Position numbers and translations under genes: made by a program. The notes beneath the pieces were generated by a model. The model ran no database searches. It saw only the letters and a program-made list of their open reading frames with translations, and was not told where the DNA came from. From the NCBI GenBank assembly GCA_019059635.1, contig JAGVRJ010000006.1:1054001-1118000 (forward strand): a stretch of 64,000 bases of DNA, given 5' to 3'. This DNA comes from Proales similis (taxonomy: Eukaryota; Rotifera; Eurotatoria; Ploima; Proalidae). Shown in pieces: positions 51,990 through 61,670 of the stretch (positions are counted from its first letter, which is position 1; the number at the start of each line of letters is the position of its first letter).

Positions 51990-53591
51990 TCAGACGCATT
52001 TAAACTTTTCGGGGCAATTCAATGCACTCGCGTTATTTTGTTTACAATCTTCGACATTTAAATGATAATCGCAGCCGTCGTAGACGATATTTTGCTCGGC
52101 AAGCGAAAGCAACAACTCGCAGCTACAAATTGACTTTGACCGGCTCGACGGCCAATATTGGCGCTTGTCTTTGTTGACCAACTTGAACGATCGCGTCTGA
52201 AGCAAGAAGCAGCTCACATCGAAACTGGCCAACTCGAACGCTCTCATCGATACATACAAAGTGTCCAGACCGATTTGACCGCCGCTAGCAGACGGGCAGA
52301 ATGTCTGTGGGCTGAATAGGAACCGGTTGGATGCAACTGCATATTGCTCGTAGTCGACTCGGAGACGAGTCGAATTGGCCAAGCGGCGAAAGCTAAGACT
52401 GTTGAGATAATGAGTATTGACCGATTGAAATGAAAAGTCATAGAAGCGAAGCGTTGAGAGTTTATCGACTCGAGCCGGCTCTCTGAGTTGATTGTGGTCC
52501 AGATAGAGATACTCGAGTGATGGCATGCTCTCGGTCATGGACGCCGGCCAGTATGAACTTGGGTCGTTTGTAAGACGGTTGTTGGACAGACGAAGCCATC
52601 TCAAGTGAAACAGAGGTTCAAATGCGTACGTGGCTATGTAATTAATGCGATTTAGCTCCAAATTTAAGCGAACTAAGTTAGGCACGCATTTAAACGTTCG
52701 AGAGGAGAGCATCTCTATTTGATTGCGACTCAAGTCCAGCTCCGTTAAATGTTCGAATTTGACGCCTCTTACATCGCACAGGGTAAAATAGCGGCGCTTG
52801 TTGGCGCGCAGCACAAGTTTCTGCAGCAGTTTCATTGCGTCCAGCCTGAACGGTTTGTTCTCGTTCCACAATTGATTGTTGGAAAGAATGAGCTCTTCGA
52901 TTTGAGCCGATTTGGAGAGTAGACGCGAGTCAAACTCAGTGAGAGAGTTACCGCTCAAATCGAGCCGTCTCAGTTTGTTCATATTCAATGTGAAATCGCC
53001 GTCATTTGCGTTCAAATCAACCAGATGCGCTGCGACCGCTCCTAGACTGGTCAGATTCTCTCCAATTGACTTGATCGCTGAATAGAATTGATTGCCGCTA
53101 TTGCCAGAGCCGGGCAACTTCACCATTTGATTAAATGCGAAATAGAGGAGCTGTAGGCCCGGAATAGAACTTAGGGCGTTTGCGGACATGTGTTCTATTT
53201 GGTTGTGCTCGATTCGCAGCTTGTACAGATGGTGAACAAGCGAGAATGTAAATTGAGTCAAATTGCCTATTTGACAATCAGAAATGCGCAGCTCGTTGAG
53301 CCACAGGGCGTCGAAATCTTGCGCAATCAATTGTTCTAATTTTAAATGCTTGATCTCAAACAGCTCAATGTGAGTCTCGTTTTGGGCTCGATTTCGCTTC
53401 AAAGCGCCGGCTTCCATCTCATTGCCGTCGCAGACTACAGCCAACTTGTTATATTTGCGTCTAAAACAGCCGCAGCCCTCAAAGAGGCAACTACCTGCCT
53501 CCGTTGCTTTAACAATTCCATTCGGTGTAAAATTCAACTGAACGAGTGAAAATAGTAGAAAGAGAAAAGGCCGCATGTATTGAGGTCTCAT
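51990..53591 (-). CDS. Secreted leucine-rich repeat protein
   Basis: One exon encodes 533 residues. A signal peptide (MRPFLFLLFSLVQLNFTPNG, using either of two close ATGs at 53591 and 53576) is followed by an N-terminal cysteine cap (CLFEGCGCFRRKYNKLAVVC). About a dozen LRRs follow, such as LRRLDLSGNSLTEFDSRLL, LTELDLSRNQIEMLSSRTF and LRWLRLSNNRLTNDPSSY. A C-terminal cysteine-rich cap (ICSCELLLSLAEQNIVYDGCDY...CKQNN...CPEKFKC) has an LRRCT-like CxC start. There is no membrane helix after the cap. The N-cap style resembles the LRR gene at 18629-20518, so both probably belong to one secreted family. Ligand unknown. Confidence 0.9.
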   Translation of the reverse strand: MRPQYMRPFLFLLFSLVQLNFTPNGIVKATEAGSCLFEGCGCFRRKYNKLAVVCDGNEMEAGALKRNRAQNETHIELFEIKHLKLEQLIAQDFDALWLNELRISDCQIGNLTQFTFSLVHHLYKLRIEHNQIEHMSANALSSIPGLQLLYFAFNQMVKLPGSGNSGNQFYSAIKSIGENLTSLGAVAAHLVDLNANDGDFTLNMNKLRRLDLSGNSLTEFDSRLLSKSAQIEELILSNNQLWNENKPFRLDAMKLLQKLVLRANKRRYFTLCDVRGVKFEHLTELDLSRNQIEMLSSRTFKCVPNLVRLNLELNRINYIATYAFEPLFHLRWLRLSNNRLTNDPSSYWPASMTESMPSLEYLYLDHNQLREPARVDKLSTLRFYDFSFQSVNTHYLNSLSFRRLANSTRLRVDYEQYAVASNRFLFSPQTFCPSASGGQIGLDTLYVSMRAFELASFDVSCFLLQTRSFKLVNKDKRQYWPSSRSKSICSCELLLSLAEQNIVYDGCDYHLNVEDCKQNNASALNCPEKFKCV

Positions 53592-54038
53592 TTTGCTCTT
53601 TTATTGCCTTTTTGAGAAGACTAATGCAACTGGCTGAACGCTCGAATTGATCTCCTTGGAAAATCTTTTGCCTCGAAATTTTCAACAAATTTGATCGCTT
53701 GGCAACCAGCAGAATCAAAGAGATTATTCATCTGATGCATTCAGACTCGACCAGTCAATTCAAATCGCCTTCAAAGTTGGCCCACTCAGTAGAATAAATA
53801 GCATCCAATGTTGACGCTCTTTTCTACTAGTCAGCTACTAAATGCTAAACAAACATTTCCCAACATGCACCCGTCATCTTAAACAATCAAAACTGGCTTT
53901 CATCTATTTGGTCAAAAAACCAGTTAGAAGATCAGACGCAGCCAGCAGACGTGTCATAGTCGATACGATTGTTTAAATGCTCAAGCATTTGGTCCTGAGC
54001 CATTCAGAATTTCCCTAAACCAAGCAGAAAAGGATAAA
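53592..54038. other. Divergent promoter region
   Basis: This lies between the LRR gene (-) and lipocalin (+). No RNA gene or repeat is seen. Confidence 0.5.
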
Positions 54039-54772
54039 ATGAGCAAATTCGCGATAATATTGGCGCTGAGCTGTCTGGTCTGCGCTCTGGAAGGCGGTAA
54101 AATAAACTGGCACGAGCTAGTCCACGGATGCCCGAAAGTGACGCCCATGAAGAACTTTGACATTGACCGCGTAAGTAAATAGCTGGCTCTGATTTATCCT
54201 AGAACTCGGTGATTATCGTGGCAACTAAAAGATCTCTGGTCGATGGTACGAGCTCATTCGTAATCGCGACGAGCTTACCAACGTCTTCGGCTGTAGCTTT
54301 ATAGATTTTGAATCAGACGGCGTTAAGATGAGCTTTGACTTTCACACAAGCACGTAAGAGATTTTGAAAAGAAGAGCGTCAACCTGGCGGTCTAAAATTA
54401 TTTCTGCCAAGGGTTGCTTATCCATTCATTCAGCAGAAATTCGACGGTCTGGTAGATCCGGAGACGAATGCCATTTTCACAATAACCGAAAGGTTCGAAG
54501 TTGAAACTTGGGAAGGACCAAGAAAGGTTACTGTCAAGACCCGTCCTGTCATCATCGACACAGATTACGACAATCTCTTGTTAATCTACTACTGTGTGCC
54601 GCGAGAGCAATTCGGCGGAGTAAAGAACAAGGTGTTCTTCTTCTTGATGGGACGTGATCGCCAATTCGACGATTTAAGCGCCGTCGGCCGATTCATAAGC
54701 CAGCTCCGAGAGTACGGCGTTAGCGCCAACCAATATGACTTGGTCTACCAAGGCGAGAACTGCCGAAACTGA
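54039..54772 (+). CDS. Secreted lipocalin (apolipoprotein D-like)
   Basis: Exons 54039-54170, 54232-54353 and 54412-54772 join to 204 residues. A signal peptide (MSKFAIILALSCLVCALEGG) is followed by HGCPKVTPMKNFDIDR and, at the start of exon 2, the lipocalin motif ISGRWYELIRN (GxW). The barrel strands include VFGCSFIDFESDGVKMSFDF, AIFTITERFEVETW and LLLIYYCVP. A late R-Q-F/D-L region is followed by the C-terminal GENCRN, whose cysteine can pair with HGC or FGC, as in ApoD and arthropod lipocalins. Such proteins carry small hydrophobic ligands outside cells. A polyadenylation signal AATAAA lies at 54822-54827, and a decayed copy of the gene follows downstream. Confidence 0.9.
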
Positions 54773-54821
54773 GCTGGCCAGCAATTTCGATTCATTTTAG
54801 CTTAGAGGCAAAATCTTGAAA

Positions 54822-54827
54822 AATAAA
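54822..54827 (+). promoter_or_regulatory. Polyadenylation signal AATAAA of the lipocalin gene
   Basis: A canonical AATAAA 50 nt after the lipocalin stop codon. Confidence 0.6.
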
Positions 54828-54897
54828 GAACTTTGACGTGCAAATAAAATAGCCAGCAAGGGTCAAGTCAGCAGGGTAATCTGGTTTTCGATACAGT

Positions 54898-55170
54898 AAA
54901 AGATCAGCGAGTGCTTAGCCAGGATCAAGAACTCTTAGGGTCAAGTAATCTTCAGAGCCGCAGATCGCTAATTTATCTTTGAAATTAACGGCAAAGTCGA
55001 TCAAGCCAACGAAGCGGTCTTCCACTCCGACAAGACATTCCGCTCAAACATGCCAACGCCCTGCCTTCCTCACTAAAGAGGTGTCATTTATTGACATTGA
55101 ATAAGAAAACATCGGTCTGTACTACACGTATATGCCTGGTCACAAGTTTGGTGGGGTCAAATGAATAGAA
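54898..55170 (+). pseudogene. Decayed tandem copy of the lipocalin gene
   Basis: Positions 54980-55073 translate as FEINGKVDQANEAVFHSDKTF before a stop, aligning with KFDGLVDPETNAIFTITERF of the intact gene. After a frame change, 55081-55163 translates as VSFIDIE, a stop, then ENIGLYYTYMPGHKFGGVK. This aligns with PVIIDTDYDNLLLIYYCVPREQFGGVK. A possible trace of exon 2 (acceptor-like AAAAG then ATCAGCGAG...) starts at 54898. There are at least three stops and one frameshift, no usable start, and no C-terminal part. It looks like a tandem duplicate that died. Confidence 0.78.
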
Positions 55171-56796
55171 ATCGAATAGAGATTGGAACTTGGAAGCTGA
55201 AAGATGGTTTTGGATTAAATAAAATTAGAAAACTATTCAATTTTCATCTTGCTTGATTGGTTGAGAGATACTAACTGGAATGCTTAACTGTTGCAAGCAC
55301 CTTCAATATCAAAATTCTTTATCTTAAAACAGAAGAGTAGCCACCGAAGAGGTAACAGAGTAAGTCGGCACAAGTTGAAAGTGCTGAAAATTGTTTGCAA
55401 AAGAGTTAAGGCCGTGGGCTGGGCAGCAAAGTTTGCGTTTGCCTAGGATTTTAAAAATAGAATAAAAGGTCGCTTTTAAAACACATTGGCTAATGTGCTG
55501 TAGTCGAGAGAGATTAGCATGGCCCGAGTGGCGTCGGCCGGCATGGTTTAGCATTTCAATGACAAGCAGTTGTTTGTTAAACGCTGGCATTTGAAAGATG
55601 AATGCGTGTGCGTGCGCTTGTGTGAAGGCGAGCGTTCATAGTCTTGCACGTCCTCAAAGCTACCAAGCAAGCCAAGAGTGAGCGGGCGACTTAGAAAGCA
55701 AAGAGAGAGAGAGAGAGATGATAAAAAGCGAAATTGTGGAGGCGAGCAAATGGCGATTTGCCATTTAGCCAACGCGTTGTCTGCTTAATAATCAGGCTGT
55801 TCATCTCAAGACAAACACCGTGAATTTAAATGTAAATAATAGTTCCTTGCAGTGGATTACGTAAGTGAGAGCGTCTATAAAATACCTTAGGGTCGCACGT
55901 ACAAGCTGCAGATGGAATGTTAGATTGTAGAGGGATTGCGCGACTGAGTGGACAAGGCTAAAGAAGTGATCATTAGCATGATGGCTCAAGCCAGCTTTCT
56001 GCTCGGGCCTCGATTGCAAAGGGCCCGTCCCTGCGCATCGTTGTTTGGTCATATTTCGTAACTAATTAAATAAATCTGAGCAACTGAGCATCTAAGCAAA
56101 CAAATCGTCGTGCGTCCTTTCACTCTTGAAATATTCGCTTGCCGTCCGCTCATTAGAGACCTACAGTATAAATGGGCGATGAGCTCTAAGTGAAAGCGTA
56201 GAACACAACTCAGCAGAGAGTGGCAAATACAAGCTCCGAAATGCGACCAAAATAACAACAACAACAACAATGACAATAAGGAAAAAGAAACAAAACCTCA
56301 ATCGCGGTCAAGATAGTGACCATCCGGCAACAATGCAGAGAGGGCATGTGGCCGCTATAAGGAAAAGTGCGCACAATTATATAAAGTCGTCATTCATTTA
56401 CGTCATAGCCAGTTTGTTTCTTATTAACGCAGCACACACACACACACGCTTGAATGTCAAATTCTTGCGCGGTGTCCATTTTGTATAGTTGCCTCATTGA
56501 CACGATGACCGCTTTCTAGTTATTGTTTGTCCAGTTGGTCGGCCACAGTGCTCGAAACTCGACTAAGCCGCCAATTGCATAAATGAAATATTTCTCCTCT
56601 TTTCTCGCTCTCGTTTGTTTGGTTTTCATTACGAACCTATCGGCTATTTAAGCTGCGCGAGTGGTCGCAAGTTAACAAACAAATCGACTCGCTCCTCAAC
56701 TTCCTTCCTCTCTTCCTGACTCGCTTTTCCCTGTTCTCTCAACCGCACAAATTTGAAACATTTAGATTTAAGTACGGGCAATCTAACCAGTTGAGA
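55171..56796. other. Long intergenic region upstream of the peritrophin gene
   Basis: This 1.6 kb region has no gene I can support. It holds a (GA)n tract (about 55701-55718), an (AAC)n tract (about 56253-56270), a TATAAAT at 56167, and a short U6-snRNA-like segment at 55506-55525 described separately. Confidence 0.5.
55506..55525 (+). other. U6 snRNA-like core fragment (not a complete gene)
   Basis: AGATTAGCATGGCCC (55511-55525) equals the most conserved part of U6 snRNA, and the bases before it (GAGAG) resemble the ACAGAGA box with one base missing. Downstream the required CTGCGCAAGGATGACACG and upstream 5' stem are absent. This is either a truncated pseudogene copy or chance. Confidence 0.35.
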
Positions 56797-58649
56797 ATGG
56801 CACGTGTCAGAGCAGGTAAGCGCCAAATTGCTCACTCTTGATTTTCAAGTCTAATGTTCCACTCAATTCAAAAGTGATGCGAGCAGTTCTGCTGATCGCA
56901 TTGGTTGGCAGTTCTTATCAAAATGAGTATTGGAAAAATCGTCTGCAAGGCAAAAGTTGGTTGCCGTTTATTCCGTCTGAAGAGGCCGACGTGCCAAATG
57001 ATTTTGTCGTCCGAGCAGCCACAATGCGTCAATACGGCATGAACCAGCAGCAACAGCCCAGCAATAACCAGAACTATGGCGCACAGAATAACAACAACAA
57101 CAACGGAAACTTTAACGGTTTTGTCCCGAGTGTGCAGGAAAATCTCATCACCGGCATCTCGTTCGACTGCAGCGGAAAGCCGACCGGTCCCAACAAAGAC
57201 CCCAACTACTGTGATATCTATCACGCGTGCGTCTACGGTCAACAGCAAAAGACCTACGCCTGTCCACAAGTGGGAGAGCGCTTCTACTACGATGAGCAGC
57301 TGCAGCGCTGTGAGTTCGCCTCCAAAAATCCGAGTGGCTGTCCGTCCAACAACTACTACCAGCAATTGACAAACCCGGCTCCATCCAACCAGAATAACAA
57401 CAATAATAATCAAAACTACGGAGCCCAGAATATGCCAAGCAACAGCTATAACCTTCCACAGACAATGCCGCCCAGCAATAACTACAACCCGCAGCCGACC
57501 CAACCCCCGCAGCCGTACAACCCTCGGCCAACTCAGCCTCCGCAGCCCTACAACCCACCGACTAACCCACCAGTGACCTACAACCCTCAGCCGACTCAAC
57601 AGCCGGGCATCAACTACGGTAACAATAATAACAACAATAACAACAACAATAACAATCAGAATGTTGAGCCATGGAGGCAATACGTGCGACAAAATGAGCA
57701 ATTTACCTGCAACGGAAGACAAGACGGATTCTACCCGAGCAACTGGTGCAACGTGTTCTACCGATGCTTCAACGGCATTAAATACGAGTTCTTGTGCGCG
57801 AAAACCACGAGCGGCGATCGACTCTGGTGGCTACAGCACAGCACCACACAGTCTCTGCCACAGGCCACAGCTCAATGCGGCTTCCCATGCGACATTAACC
57901 GACCTTGCACAAGTCCAGGCGGAGTGCTGCGCGACGAAGCCAGTCCAGTAAGCGGCAGCACTGCTGATGCCAACAGTCTGCTTGCCTCGTGCAATAACGA
58001 CCAAGGCTCCGGTGGCAACTACGGAAGCGGCGAGGACAACTCAAACGATCTATTCCGTCTGCCCGAGACCGACAACCCTTGCGCGGGAGCACCCGAGGGA
58101 GCTTTCATCGCCAGCAGATACTGTAACGCTTTCCACGTCTGCATTGCCGGCAAGCGAAAGGACATTCGATGCGCCAGAGCGAGCAACTCGCCTTACGACT
58201 TGTGGTACAACGAAGCCACTCAACGATGCGACTACCCGTGCAATCTTCAGTGCAGCAAGCAGATCTTCGGCGCCTCGTCCACCCCGGCCCAAATTCAACA
58301 ACTCGATCGACCAGTCAACTGCCCAAACACAGGCAACAATAACAACGGCAACAACGGCAACAACTACGGAAACAACAACTTGCCCAGTCCAATCACTTAT
58401 CCTCCCCAGACCCAGCAGCCGCTTCCAGTCACTTACCCGACGCAGCCACCGGCCCCAGTAACTTACCCGCCGCAGACTCAGCCGCCCATGCCAGTCACCT
58501 ATCCAACTCAGCCACCGGCGCCAGTTACCTTTCCTACCCAGAACCAATACCCAGCAACCTTCCCGACTGCTCCAGCTCAAAACTACAACAACAACAATAT
58601 GAACAACATGAATAACAACAACAACTATAACTACGGTTATGGTAAATGA
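56797..58649 (+). CDS. Secreted protein with three chitin-binding (CBM14/peritrophin-A) domains
   Basis: A 19-nt first coding exon (56797-56815) is spliced over 59 nt to 56875-58649, giving 597 residues. The junction makes the signal peptide MARVRAVMRAVLLIALVGSSYQ. Three CBM14 domains each carry the six-cysteine, aromatic-rich pattern: FDCSGKPTGPNKDPNYCDIYHACVYG (about residues 105-170), FTCNGRQDGFYPSNWCNVFYRC (about 290-360) and NPCAGAPEGAFIASRYCNAFHVC (about 425-490). Between and after them lie poly-Asn tracts from AAC/AAT repeats and proline-rich repeats (YNPQPTQPPQ, VTYPTQPPAP), likely flexible or structural linkers. Such proteins bind chitin in cuticle, tracheal lining or peritrophic matrix. 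The repeats suggest a structural matrix role. AATAAA is at 58895-58900. Confidence 0.93.
57600..57660 (+). repeat. (AAC/AAT)n trinucleotide tract encoding poly-Asn
   Basis: Fourteen or so AAC/AAT codons between chitin-binding domains 1 and 2 encode poly-Asn. Shorter tracts occur at 57089-57110, 57390-57412, 58333-58375 and 58588-58630. Mixed AAC/AAT use suggests that they are not freshly expanded. Confidence 0.85.
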
Positions 58650-59126
58650 GCGTCAGAATTTATTAGACAAAAAATGAGAAGGACGCACTCAGAAGGTCCT
58701 TCTCCGGCCCATAGCTCTTTCTAGTTAAAATCATTATGACCATGAACAAGTTCTCTTCAACTCAGCACAAACCCTTCAAGCAGATAAAAATAGAAAGCTG
58801 TTCTTTTTTTATTTATTGATGCCCTAGGATCATTAGCTAGAATGCACATGGTTGCTCTTCTTCTCATTTTCTTTTTATCTTCAAGCGTATTCGAAATAAA
58901 TTGACTCATCAAAAAAACTGGCGCGCACGTCTCGTTTCCTTTTGCAGCAAGTCGCGGGAGAGCTTGAGAATTGCCACCGAAGAAAAAACTTCTGCTGACT
59001 AAGACTGAGCCTTTGCCCGACCTGAGCAGATTTTTTATTTTTTATCATAATCGACAAAAATTTAGAATTAAGAGAAAGGGAGAGAGTAGAGAAGAGAGAT
59101 AAGTGGAGGCAGTGAGCTGAAGCTGC
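58650..59126. other. Intergenic, convergent 3' ends
   Basis: This lies between the peritrophin gene (+) and CWC15 (-). It contains AATAAA at 58895-58900 and a GA-rich stretch near 59075-59100. No gene is seen. Confidence 0.5.
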
Positions 59127-59885
59127 TTATTTGACATAACGGTCCATGAACTTTCGATGAAATTCGGATCTGATTGTATCGTTTATGAACGTCTTTGGCT
59201 TGTTTGGCTCTTCGTATTTGGCGCAGTTTTTAAATATAACATCGTCGTCCCATCGACGCTTCACTTTGAAGTCAACGCCGCGGTCAGGCTTGTTGAGAAG
59301 CGGGTTCCCTTTCAGGATGTTCTCCATTCGAATTTTCTCCTCGCGTACCTGCTTCTCCTCTTCGAGTCGAGCTTGTTCGGCCGCTCTCTCTTGCTTGATT
59401 CGGTCCAACTCTGCCATCAATGCCTCCGTATCGTCATCGTCTTCATCGTCGTCCTCGTCGCTTGACTCTTGCAAATGCTTGCTCGAAGTCGGCTTAACCT
59501 CGTCGTCCTCTTCGTCGCTGGTGTCGTCCGGGAGGACTTCGTCGGCATCCAAATTTACAGGCACTGTCTCGGGCTTGAGCTTTTTCTGCGCCGGCTCTTT
59601 CTCCAGAGTGATGCCCAGCCGCCTGTTTTTCTCGTTCACTTCATTTCGATGAAGACGCTCTTTCTCGTCGAGCTCGCGCTTTTGCTCTTTGCGATCGCGA
59701 TGCTTCACCTCGTCGGGTCCGGCCTGGGTCACATCTCGATACTTTAGCTTGAGCTGTCCGGGCAGATCGCGGGCAGCGTATTGCTTTGAAAAGCCTCCTA
59801 AGTCGGTTGAAGTTTTGGTCGACATCGCCTCTCTGCCTTTGCCCATTCGCATACCTCCTTCATATAAATGTTGCCATTTCGACAT
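59127..59885 (-). CDS. CWC15: Spliceosome-associated protein CWC15
   Basis: A single exon from the ATG at 59885 encodes about 252 residues. CWC15 is part of the Prp19-associated (NTC/NTR) complex in activated spliceosomes. Conserved parts are SKQYAARDLPGQLKLKYRDV near the N terminus, an acidic middle (SDEEDDEVKP, EDDDEDDDD), the helix TEALMAELDRIKQERAAEQ, and the C-terminal core IRMENILKGNPLLN, FKVKRRWDDDVIFKNCAK and FINDTIRSEFHRKFMDRYVK. The first about 30 residues (MSKWQHLYEGGMRMGKGREAMSTKTSTD) differ from the usual MTTAARPTFEPARGG start, so either the N terminus has diverged or an upstream short exon supplies the normal start. The in-frame codons above 59885 include another ATG-like position. 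Confidence 0.93.
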   Translation of the reverse strand: MSKWQHLYEGGMRMGKGREAMSTKTSTDLGGFSKQYAARDLPGQLKLKYRDVTQAGPDEVKHRDRKEQKRELDEKERLHRNEVNEKNRRLGITLEKEPAQKKLKPETVPVNLDADEVLPDDTSDEEDDEVKPTSSKHLQESSDEDDDEDDDDTEALMAELDRIKQERAAEQARLEEEKQVREEKIRMENILKGNPLLNKPDRGVDFKVKRRWDDDVIFKNCAKYEEPNKPKTFINDTIRSEFHRKFMDRYVK

Positions 59886-60532
59886 ATCAGAGCACAACCA
59901 ACTTAACATTTCAGCAAACAAATGTCGATTGTCCTTCCAAATCGAATCTTTCCACTTTTACAGATTGCATTCGATTATTTGGCATCTTTTAATCCGATCT
60001 TTGAAAATGCAATATTGACAGTATTCAGACCGTTTTGACTGGGCCAGTTCTGATTTTCTACAACTGCATAAAAAGAAATGACCGAGTTGGCTGGACTCAG
60101 TGATTATTTGAGCATATCAATGATTTTGTATCGCTTTGTGTTGAACTAGCTTGGCTTGATACAGCTTCTCAAACTTTTCTCACCACTCTTGTTTTAAAGT
60201 GCCTCGAATTGTTTCAGTTTAATCTATATTCGCCGTGGTCCTAGTTTGGCCTGAGATAAGACATAATTTTACCAAGTCATCGAAATTGCTCTCAAACAAA
60301 GCGTATATGTGAGCTAGCAGTGATAGAAGGGTGGGGAGTGAAGATGCGAGGGTCCGAAGCGACAGAAAAAAAAAAAGATTTTTTAGACACCTAGTATAAT
60401 TTGAACACAAGTATTTGTGCAGTCAGCATATTTGATCGAGTCTATTTAAAGCACAGCGCGACCGAAACTCATTCGTATTAAACTGGAGCCGACTTGTTTA
60501 ATTTTTGAGCCGAGAATATCCAAGAATCTGAG
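59886..60532. other. Divergent promoter region
   Basis: This lies between CWC15 (-) and the METTL27-like gene (+). No RNA gene or clear TATA box is seen. Confidence 0.5.
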
Positions 60533-61241
60533 ATGAACGCCGACCAATACTTTTCGCAAGTGCATGAAATGTTCAAGACATGCAAGAGTGACGAAGACAC
60601 GGCCAAGAACTATGACAAATGGGCCGATAATTACGACAAGGACATAAACGGCGGAGACGCGGGTGCATGGCGCGCTCCTCGAATCGGAGCCGATCTCGTC
60701 AACATGTTTGTCAAAGACAAGAACGCGCGCATCCTTGATCTAGGCGCTGGCACTGGACTCGCCGGCGAGGTTCTCAAGTCATACGGCTTTACTCAAGTGG
60801 ATGGCTTGGAGCCGTCTGAGCGAATGCTTGAAGTCGCTCGAAAAAAGAGCATTTACCAAAAGTATTACGTCGAGGGAATAAGTGATAAGAAGCAGTGCTC
60901 GATCCCGGACGGCTACTACGATGCCATCGTCACAGTGGGTAAGCCCCTGCCTCGCCAAGAATGATTGAACCTCTATTCTCATCTTGTTAAAAGGCTGCTT
61001 TGTTGATGGTCACATTCCGCTCGAGGGTCTCAGGGAGTTTTTGAGAATTGTTCGCAAAGGCGGCGTCATCATAATTCTCAACCGAACCGAGCTGTTCGAA
61101 TGCGAGGCCTATCGAGGAAAATTCATTCCTTACGTTAACAAGCTAGACGCTGAGAAGGTTTGGACAAAGAACGCCCTGTTTGAGATTCCGGACATTCTTT
61201 TCGACCGACCGGGCCTCTGTGTCATTTGTACCAAGAACTAA
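60533..61241 (+). CDS. METTL27: METTL27-like (WBSCR27) SAM-dependent methyltransferase
   Basis: Two exons (60533-60938, 60994-61241; 55-nt intron) join to 217 residues. The N-terminal YDKWADNYDKDINGGDAGAWRAP block is the mark of the WBSCR27/METTL27 group. Class I Rossmann motif I is ILDLGAGTGLAGEVL and the acidic motif II region is VDGLEPSERMLEVAR. Motif IV lies in GYYDAIVTVGCFVDGHI and a post-IV strand in LRIVRKGGVIIILNR. The substrate is unknown; the vertebrate protein is a probable small-molecule or protein methyltransferase. The C terminus ends IPDILFDRPGLCVICTKN. AATAAA is at 61347-61352. Confidence 0.88.
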
Positions 61242-61670
61242 AGTGATTTGTATTCGAAGTGTGACATTTTAAATTCCCCCCACTTACTTAGCCTAGCGAG
61301 GCAAAAACAAAAACATTTCTTCGCTTCTCTTTCTTTGCCAGGTGACAATAAAATTTTTGCCAGAATTAAAAATCTGAACATTTGACAAGATTTGACGATA
61401 ATCCATTGCGCTCTCTAGATTTTAGGATTAAATAAAGTTCGGCGTCACGTGTGCTGCTGCTAATTTTCTGATGGAACTTGTGCTACCATAAAAATGATCG
61501 AAATGCTATTATGCTATTCCGACAGATCATCGGGTAAGAACCGAGTCACGTTCAAAATTTGAGAATCCTCCTTAGCTGCTACATTAGAAGTCAAATACGC
61601 AATTAGCACGTTTCTGAATGTCGAATATAAAAATCGAAGCTCATTAATCAATTAAACCAAAATCGATGAA
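61242..61670. other. Intergenic with TATA box for the next gene
   Basis: This contains AATAAA at 61347-61352 for the METTL27-like gene and TATAAAAA at 61626-61633, 38 bp before the ATG of the LRR gene. A short out-of-frame ORF (ATG at 61666) overlaps that start. Confidence 0.5.

Noticed and set aside
56167-56173. TATAAAT as promoter of the peritrophin gene
   Set aside because: It is about 630 bp from the first coding exon, and nothing links it to that gene.
56868-57722. 284-codon antisense ORF rich in Val/Ile, looking like a membrane protein
   Set aside because: It is antisense to AAC/AAT (Asn) codons, which read GTT/ATT (Val/Ile). The sense strand carries clear chitin-binding domains.
58050-58580. 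176-codon antisense ORF over the peritrophin gene
   Set aside because: A shadow of proline- and glutamine-rich repeats on the coding strand.
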